64,000 nucleotides of DNA. It comes from Dipteris shenzhenensis. Its lineage: Eukaryota > Polypodiophyta > Polypodiopsida > Gleicheniales. The stretch lies in assembly GCA_047967505.1 (NCBI GenBank), contig CM106541.1, one strand, 5' to 3'. Below are positions 57,736 to 64,000 of the stretch, piece after piece. Below the pieces are notes generated by a model. That model worked only from the letters and a program-made list of their open reading frames with translations. It did not search any database and was not told the origin of the DNA. The translations under genes and the position numbers were made by a program. Positions within the stretch are counted from its first letter, which is position 1, and every line of letters begins with the position of its first letter.

Positions 57736-57828
57736 GAGAGAAGATAATCTAATAGAGAGGCCAATGGGAGAGGAGATAATGTTATAGAAGGACCAATGAG
57801 AGAGAAGCACTTAAAACCCTAGTTTTTC

Positions 57829-57840
57829 TTATATATATAC
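57829..57840 (+). promoter_or_regulatory. TATA-like box of A2, copy 2
   Basis: TTATATATATAC, preceded by a telobox (AAACCCTAG, about 57815) and CCAAT (about 57793). See the copy 1 entry at 6253. Confidence 0.35.
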
Positions 57841-58009
57841 TCTCCTTCTCTCATTGTTTCTCTCATTTCAACAAGGAAGAGCAAGAGGAGAAGCAAAAAG
57901 AGGAGGAAGAGCAAAAGCAAGCACAAGCAAGCACAAGCATCGATTTCAACTTTTTTCCAGGTACTGTTTTTAAAATTTGTATTCTTTGAAATTTTATTAT
58001 AGAGAGAGA

Positions 58010-59960
58010 AAAGTGAAGGAAAGATTTTTAGAGAGAGAAAAGAAGAGAGAGAGTCTTGCTGCCTCGGCAGCAAAAGAGAGAAAGAAAGAGAGAGGGAGAG
58101 AGACGAGAGAAGGGGGGGGAAAGAGAGGGGAGAGAAAGGGAGGGGGGAGAGAAGGGGGAGGGGGGAAAGAGAGGGGAGAGAGGGGAGAAGCAGCGAGGGG
58201 GGGGAGAGAGAGAGGGGAGGGGGAGGCCGCTGCCGCGGCAGCGCAGAGGGGGGGAGGGAGGGGAGGGAGAGGGGAGGGGAGAGGGAGGGGGGGCGGCGAG
58301 AGAGGGAGGGGGGGCCAAGGATAGAGAGGGGGAAGAGGGAGGGGAGGGAGGGGAGGGGGCCGCTGCCGCTGCCGCAGCAGCGAGAGAGGGGGAGGGGGGG
58401 AGAGGGAAGGGGGGGCGGTGAGAGGGAGAGGGGAGAGGGAGGGATGGGGGCCGCGGCGAGAGAGGGAGGGGGGGCGGTGAGAGGGAGGGGGGAGAGGGAG
58501 GGGAGGGAGCCACTGCCGCGGCAGCGGCAACGAGAGAGGGGGAGGGGGGAGGGGGGGGAGGGGAGGGGGGAGAGGGAGGGGAGGGGGCCGCTGCCGCGGC
58601 AGCGACAGCGAGAAAGGGGGAGGGGGGGGAGAGGGAGGGGGGGGGGCCAAGGGGGGGGGAGAGAGAAGGGGGGGCGGTGAGAGGGAGGAGGGAGAGGGAG
58701 GGGAGGGGGCCGCTACCGCTGCCGCGGCAGCGAGAGAGGGGGAGGGGGGAGAGGGGAGGGAGGGGGCCGCTGCCGCGGCAGCGGCAGCGAGAGAGGGGGA
58801 GGGGGGGGAGAGGGAAGGGGGGAGAGAGGGGGCAGCGAGAGGGAAGGGGGGGAAGAGAGAGAGAGGGGGGGGCCGCTGCCGCGTGCCGCGGCAGCGAGAG
58901 AGGGAGGGGAGGGGAGAGAGAAGGGGGGGGGGAAAGGGAGGGGAGGAGAGAGGGAAGGGGGGGGAAGAGAGAGAGAGGGGGGGCCGCTGCCGCGGCAGCG
59001 GCAGCGAGAGAGGGAGGGGAGGGGAGAGAGAAGGGGGGGGGGAAAGGGAGGGGAGGAGAGAGAGAAAGGGGGGGGGAAGGGAGGGGAGGAGAGAGAGAAA
59101 GGGGGGGGCCGCGGCCGCTGCCGCGGCAGCGAGAGAGGGGGAGGGGGGGGAGAGGGAAGGGGGGAGCGAGAGAGGGGGGAGAGGGAAGGGGGGGCAGCCG
59201 CGGCCGCTGCCGCGGCAACGAGAGAGGGGGAGGGGGGGAGAGGGAAGGGGGGAGCGAGAGAGGGGGGAGAGGGAAGGGGGGGGGCCGCGGCCGCTGCCGC
59301 GGCAGCGAGAGAGGGGGAGGGGGGGGAGAGGGAAGGGGGGAGGGGCCGGGGGCAGCGAGAGAGAGGGAAGGGGGAGAGAGAGAGAAGGGGGGGGGGCGCG
59401 GCCGCTGCCGCGGCAGCGAGATAGGGGGAGGGGGGGAGAGGGAAGGGGGGAGGGGGCGGAGGGAGCGCGAGAGGGGAGGGGGAGAGAGAGAGAAGGGGGG
59501 GGGCCGCGGCCGCTGCCAGGGCAGCGAGAGAGGGAGGGGGGGGAGAGAGAGAAGGGGGGGTAGCGAGAGAGAGGGGAGGGAGAGAGAGAGGGGGAGAGGG
59601 GGAGAGGGAAGGGGTGGGGAGAGGGAAGAGAGAGGGGGAGCCGCTGCTGCGGCAGCGAGAGAGGAGGGGGGGGGAGAGAGAGTAGGGGGGAGATGCGAGA
59701 GCGAGAGAGAGGGGGAGGGAGAGAGAGAGAGGAGGGGAGGGGCCGCTGCCGCGGCAGCGAAAGAGAGGGAGGGGTGGAGAGAGAGAGAGAGAGGGGGAGG
59801 AGAGAGAGAGAGGGGAGGGGGGGAGATCGCGGCAAGTGAGAGAGAGAGTGGAGAGGAGAGTGGGGAGCGCAAGTGAGAGAGAGGAAAAAGGTGAGGAGAA
59901 AGGGAGAGAGAGAGAGAGAGGGGAAATGAAGAGGAGGGGAGAGAGTAGACTAAGATGAGA
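58010..59960. repeat. Purine array with GC palindromes, copy 2
   Basis: Same architecture as 6530-8990. The nodes here are longer and cleaner, for example GGCCGCGGCCGCTGCCGCGG near 59110, 59200 and 59285. Some carry doubled CTGCCG or CGGCAG arms. Spacing is again irregular. Non-coding. Confidence 0.9.
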
Positions 59961-60003
59961 GGAAACGTAGACTAGAGCGGAGAGGAAAGAGAGAGAGAGA
60001 AGA

Positions 60004-60870
60004 GTGAGAGAGATGAAAATTTAGAGACGGAGGACATGAGAAAGTACGATCGAGATAGAAAATCTTACCAATGAAGAGGAGAAATGAGTGGGCGACGATC
60101 GAGACAAGATGAAGAGATCGAGATAGAAAATCTTACCAATGAAGAGGAGAAATGAGTGGGCGACGATCGAGACAAGATGAAGAAGCTACGATCAATGAGG
60201 CATATGAGAGGAGATTGGTATGTGATTTAGTCTAAACTTAAACAAACAAAACTATAAACCTTGGTGTTTGATGAAAATTTAGAGAGGAAGGGCACAAGAG
60301 AAAGTATGATCGAGATAAAAAATCTTACCAATGAGGAGAAAAAATGAGTGGGCGACGATCAAGAAGAGATAAAGGAGAGATGTTTTGATGGAAGAATTTG
60401 GGAGCTACGATCAATGAGGCATATTAGAGAAGATTGGTGTGTGATTTAGTCGAAACTTAAACAAACAAAACTATAAACCTTGGTGTTTGAAAAGAGAAAC
60501 GTGTGGAAACTAGAATTTCAAAATTTCCCGCCTTTTTTTAAACTATGAATCCTTGTGTTTGAAAAGACAAACCTTGGTGTTTGAAAAGAGAAACGTGTGG
60601 AAACTAGAATTTTAAAATTTCTCACTAGAATTTTAAAATTTCTCGCCTTTTTTTAAACTATGAATCCTTGTGTTTGAAAAGACAAACGTGTGAAAACTTG
60701 AAAATTGTGATAAAAGACAACCTTGTGTTTCAAAAGACAAACGCGTGGATGTGAAAATTGTGATAAAAGACAACCTTGTGTTTCAAAAGACAAACGCGTG
60801 GATGTGAAAATTGTGATAAAAGACAACCTTGTGTTTCAAAAGACAAACCCGTGGATGTGAAAAGACAAAT
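60004..60870. repeat. Tandem duplications and 55-bp VNTR, copy 2
   Basis: The 219-bp duplication seen in copy 1 is present with an extra partial unit (GATCGAGATAGAAAATCTTA at about 60050 and 60118). Further on, a 55-bp unit containing GACAACCTTGTGTTTCAAAA and GACAAACGCGTGGATGTG is repeated about three times (60708-60865) where copy 1 has one. Confidence 0.8.
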
Positions 60871-61319
60871 GTATGCTAAAAGCAAAACTTGTAGAAACTT
60901 CAATTTTAAATTTTTCTTTGTTTTTGAATTTAAAATGAGTTTCACTTTCATTTTTAATTTACTAGTTTAATTTAGACTATAATGCATTTTGTTTTGGAAT
61001 ATAAAGAGTATAATTTTAATTTTATTACATTTTAAATTAAAATTTTAAAAGTAGTTTAACTTACATTCGTTATTATTACTTTAATTTATTTCTTTTTAGG
61101 GAGAATTAATATATTCTTCTAGGTAAATATTAAATTTTTAATTTTAAGTCTTGTTTTCTTTATTTTACGTTCTTTTTTCATAAACTTTAAGTTAAACTAC
61201 TTTATAGTTTTTATTATATAAATTCAAATTTATTAAGATTTTAACTTCTTATTAATGTGAATGTTCAATTCTTATGAGTTGTAAGTAAATTAGTTTTTGA
61301 AAATATAAATTTTATCTTT
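60871..61319. other. AT-rich DNA, no gene
   Basis: Matches 9600-10040 of copy 1 closely. No coding or RNA signal seen. Confidence 0.6.
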
Positions 61320-61616
61320 TTTAAAATGAGAAGGAGAAGAGAGAGAGAGAGAAGGGGGGGGCCGCTGCCGCGGCAGCGCGAGAGAATGGGGGGGGAGAGA
61401 GAGAGAAAGGGGTGGGAGGATGGGAGTGGGAGAGGGAGTGGGAATGGGGAAGGTGAAAGAATGGACGTGGGCGTGGGAGTGAGAATGGGGAAGGTGGGGT
61501 GGGAGGATGGGGGCAGCAACGAGAGAGAAGGGGGGGAGAGAAGGGGGGAGAGAGAGAGAGAAAGGGATGTGAGTTTAAAAAAGATAAAATATAAATTTTA
61601 TCTTTTTTAAACTCAC
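61320..61616. repeat. Second purine block with perfect palindrome, copy 2
   Basis: Same as 10041-10370, with one CCGCTGCCGCGGCAGCG node at about 61361. The palindrome at 61569-61616 has 22-base arms and an ATAA loop, identical in both copies. Confidence 0.8.
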
Positions 61617-61734
61617 AACCTTAGTGTATTAAAAAGAATAATGGAAAGATTATTTTTTGCTTTTAATTCGCAACCTAAGGATATTAAAAAGAACAATGGA
61701 AAAAAAATTATTTCTTGCTTTTCTTCGCTTCGAC

Positions 61735-62190
61735 GGTTGGTGTAGTCTAGATTAGCATAGATTAGTTTGTCCTTAGAGGAGAGAACTCCAAAAAAACCAA
61801 TCAAAGCCATGCTCAAAATTTCCCGACTAGTTCCTAATCGGAGTCCAGTCCATTCGTTCACATTCACATTCGGTTTCACAGTCACAACAACCCTACCATT
61901 TAAGCAACGATTAAGGTTTTTAAACTTTCAAGATGATTGAAAGTTGTGTCAGTGGACATGACAGATTACAGTTGTGGAAGTTGACAGAGCATTTTACACT
62001 TATATCAGTTGCGGGAGTTGACAGAGCATTTTGTACTTATATATGACAGACTTCAAATTTGTATTCAGAGATCATTGTAAATCCTTATTTTTTTTCACAT
62101 TTATGCTCTAAGCCTTGTAAAGCCTTTTAGGCTATTCCCAAAGCATTTATGCTCTAAGCCTTGTAAAGCCTTTTAGGCTATTCCCAAAGC
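61735..62190 (+). other. A2 upstream leader modules, copy 2
   Basis: Holds the CGACGGTTGGTGTAG ... TTCACATTCGGTTTCACA module and the 46-bp tandem pair (62099-62190), as in copy 1. Similarity to the Copia-1 leader is discussed in the findings. Confidence 0.65.
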
Positions 62191-62324
62191 ATGAAATTGA
62201 TACTTATATGATTGGGAAGAATACAAACTTGAGGTGTATTAATGGGACTCATTGTACTTTTGATTTTTCAAAGTAATTGTAGTTTGTCAAAGTACTTAAA
62301 ATTTGTGTTGTGCTTGAATACATG

Positions 62325-64000
62325 ATGGATCTTGAGGCTACAGCATTTGTCAATGGTATGACACTGAAATACAATGGAAGAATTTATGCCCCAAAGGACT
62401 TCACAAACTGGACAGTTGTTGACACAACAAAGAAAGCATGGTTCTTGGTCTTAAGTAAAGGAAATCTCATTCTAGTGATGACAAAGAGAGAGTTGGAGAA
62501 CGATGAGTGCGCATCAAATGTATCTTTCTCCAAGAGCAATTTGATTCAAGGGGGCACCTTAGTAGGAATAAAAATTGAAAAAGACAGCACTACAATGATG
62601 ATTTACACAAAGTCAAGAATGAGCAACAGATCGTTTCTTCTTTCTAAGAAAGATGCAATGCACTTTGTGATGCCGCCGCCAAAAGCACCTAGATTTCCTG
62701 AATTGGTTCCTGCATTGGAGATCCTTCAACATGTGTGGGAGGAATTTCCCATTGAGGAAGCAAGAAAAATGCAGTCAAAGATTATCCTTGAATACTTTCA
62801 GGGTGTCATCCAACAAGGTTCAACTTCATTGGAGGGACCTAAGGTGCAAGAATCCACACATGAGAAAGGAAGTGATGAGACATGCCATGTAGATTTGGTT
62901 CATGGTAATACAAATGAGAGAGGAAGTGCAGTGGATGAGACAGAACACATTGTAGCAATGGATGAGGGTCTTGTACACGTGGATGCTTACAAGGGATCTA
63001 CATCTGAGACAGGAATTGAATTGGTGGAGACCGGACATGCACATGCATCTCAGACAGAAATTGAATTGAGTGAGACACGACATGCATCAGATAAGACAGG
63101 ACATGCACACACATCTCTTGTTCATGGTATTACTCACTTAGATGGTGTAACTCATGAAGTTGATGGAATAACAGAACAAGTGAAGCCCTTAAGTATACCT
63201 GAAGTTGAGGCAATAGAAGAAGAAGTAGGGCGATCTAAAGCAGTTCACATTGAGCCTCTAAAAAATAAACCTCGACGTCAAATGCAAAAGGCAAGTACTT
63301 CACGAGCTACAGTTCCAAGTCCTATAACTGGAAAAAGAGGTCGTTCATATACAAAGAAAGGGCAAAGAAGAGAAGAGGAAGAACATGAAGAGGATGCGGA
63401 GGGTCTTGAAATGGAGTCAGATCTAGAAGCAGAAATGTTATCAATGAAGAACCTAAATCTTCGCTTGAATGAGGCTGTGACAGATGAGGATCCAGGATAT
63501 ATATGGGGCCAGAAGACTCAAGTTATACATGCTTCAACAGTGGTCAAAGCAAGTGTCTTCACCAACAGCAGGACCTTAGATACAGCCTATGCTGAAAAGA
63601 TTTTTCAGGCTTTGATTGATGGAAAAAAACCAGTTGTTTCTAATTTGGTACTCCGTCCAAGAACATTTTGGCCAGTCATGGGAGATTATAGTCAATCCAT
63701 CAATTTCTCTCAGCCTATAGATTTTGAGATGCAATTCACTAAGTTCCTCGGAAAACAAGTTCCCTCACTTCAAGAAGGATAGAGTTCAGTGAATGATCCA
63801 GAACGACATATAAGGGATGCCAAGAGAAATTTCTTTGCTCATTGTACATTTGAGGCAATAGATGGTTAGCACTATGCCTATGCTTGTAATGAGCGCTCTA
63901 GAGATGCATACAAGAAAGGAGAAATTACTTATCAAACTTTCGCAAGTGTGCCTCAATTTCACTACTATTCTGCATGCATCTGTATCTTCAAGAACGAGAA
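62325..64000 (+). pseudogene. A2: Ulp1-like gene, copy 2, uninterrupted by B but with stops; runs off the window
   Basis: ATG 62325 (MDLEATAFVNGM), aligned with copy 1 at 11074; an extra in-frame ATG precedes it at 62322. Open for 485 codons to TAG 63780-63782 (CAA in copy 1). It continues in the same frame to a second TAG at 63867-63869 (CAG in copy 1) and on to the edge. It lacks the 14-bp duplication of copy 1, so it shows the intact N-terminal region: a globular part to about residue 165, a linker with TGHAH and DKTGHAH repeats, and a charged stretch KKGQRREEEEHEEDAEG. The region around 63545-63563 is the uninterrupted target of element B. The C48-like core lies beyond the window. Confidence 0.75.

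Larger units (their letters stand above)
50832..64000. mobile_element. Element A, copy 2 (right end outside window)
   Basis: Starts with the 26-bp terminus and follows the same order as copy 1 with small differences: a 383-bp tandem duplication (51537-52302), full-length A1 N-terminus, a shorter telomere array, a different purine array length, extra VNTR units near 60.7 kb and an uninterrupted A2. It is inserted in Copia-2 integrase. The right end is beyond 64000, so its target duplication cannot be read. Confidence 0.85.

Noticed and set aside
1-64000. The two A copies as one segmental duplication of host DNA
   Set aside because: The shared sequence begins and ends at an inverted terminal pair, and the flanks (Copia-2 on one side, satellite on the other) are different, as expected of transposition.

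Overview
The window is land-plant nuclear DNA. It holds arrays of the plant-type telomere motif CCCTAAA, GT-AG introns, a plant-type HMG-CoA reductase fragment and Copia, PIF/Harbinger and gag-type retroelement sequence. I see no intact host gene. The sequence is almost entirely nested mobile elements and satellites. Several families remind me of bryophyte or lycophyte genomes, but that is only an impression.

The main structure is a giant DNA transposon, 'element A', present twice in the same orientation. Copy 1 runs from beyond the left edge to 33084 and copy 2 from 50832 to beyond the right edge. The left end of copy 2 and the right end of copy 1 are a perfect 26-bp inverted pair. Without its own insertion, A would be about 16.7 kb. 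It carries (i) A1, a leftward gene for an RNase H-fold, DDE-like protein; (ii) a central block of telomere-like repeats, a G-rich minisatellite and a long purine-only array studded with GC palindromes; (iii) A2, a rightward gene whose 3' exons look like a Ulp1/SENP (C48) fold with mutated catalytic residues; and (iv) A3, a small intact coiled-coil ORF. A1 and A2 are broken in both copies, often by C-to-T nonsense changes as expected for methylated DNA.

A2 of copy 1 is split by a second giant transposon, 'element B' (12298-28925, 16.6 kb). B has 29-bp inverted termini, and copy 2 of A supplies the uninterrupted target. Near both ends B carries clusters of the 16-bp palindrome TACCTCGATCGAGGTA. 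Its genes are B1 (a different DDE-like protein, 13936-16875) and B2 (a RING-H2 protein on the minus strand, 22751-24642). Inside B lies a satellite with embedded telomere repeats, interrupted by a chimeric insert of Copia gag, HMG-CoA reductase exon and Copia reverse transcriptase.

Between the two A copies lie a 182-bp satellite (33085-34657), a PIF/Harbinger transposase remnant split by a structurally complete but coding-dead Copia element (34783-42090, target duplication AGCCC), a poorly coding stretch (42.3-46 kb), RNase H and gag remnants (46.0-48.3 kb), and a second Copia element (48.2-50.8 kb) whose integrase was truncated when copy 2 of A inserted.
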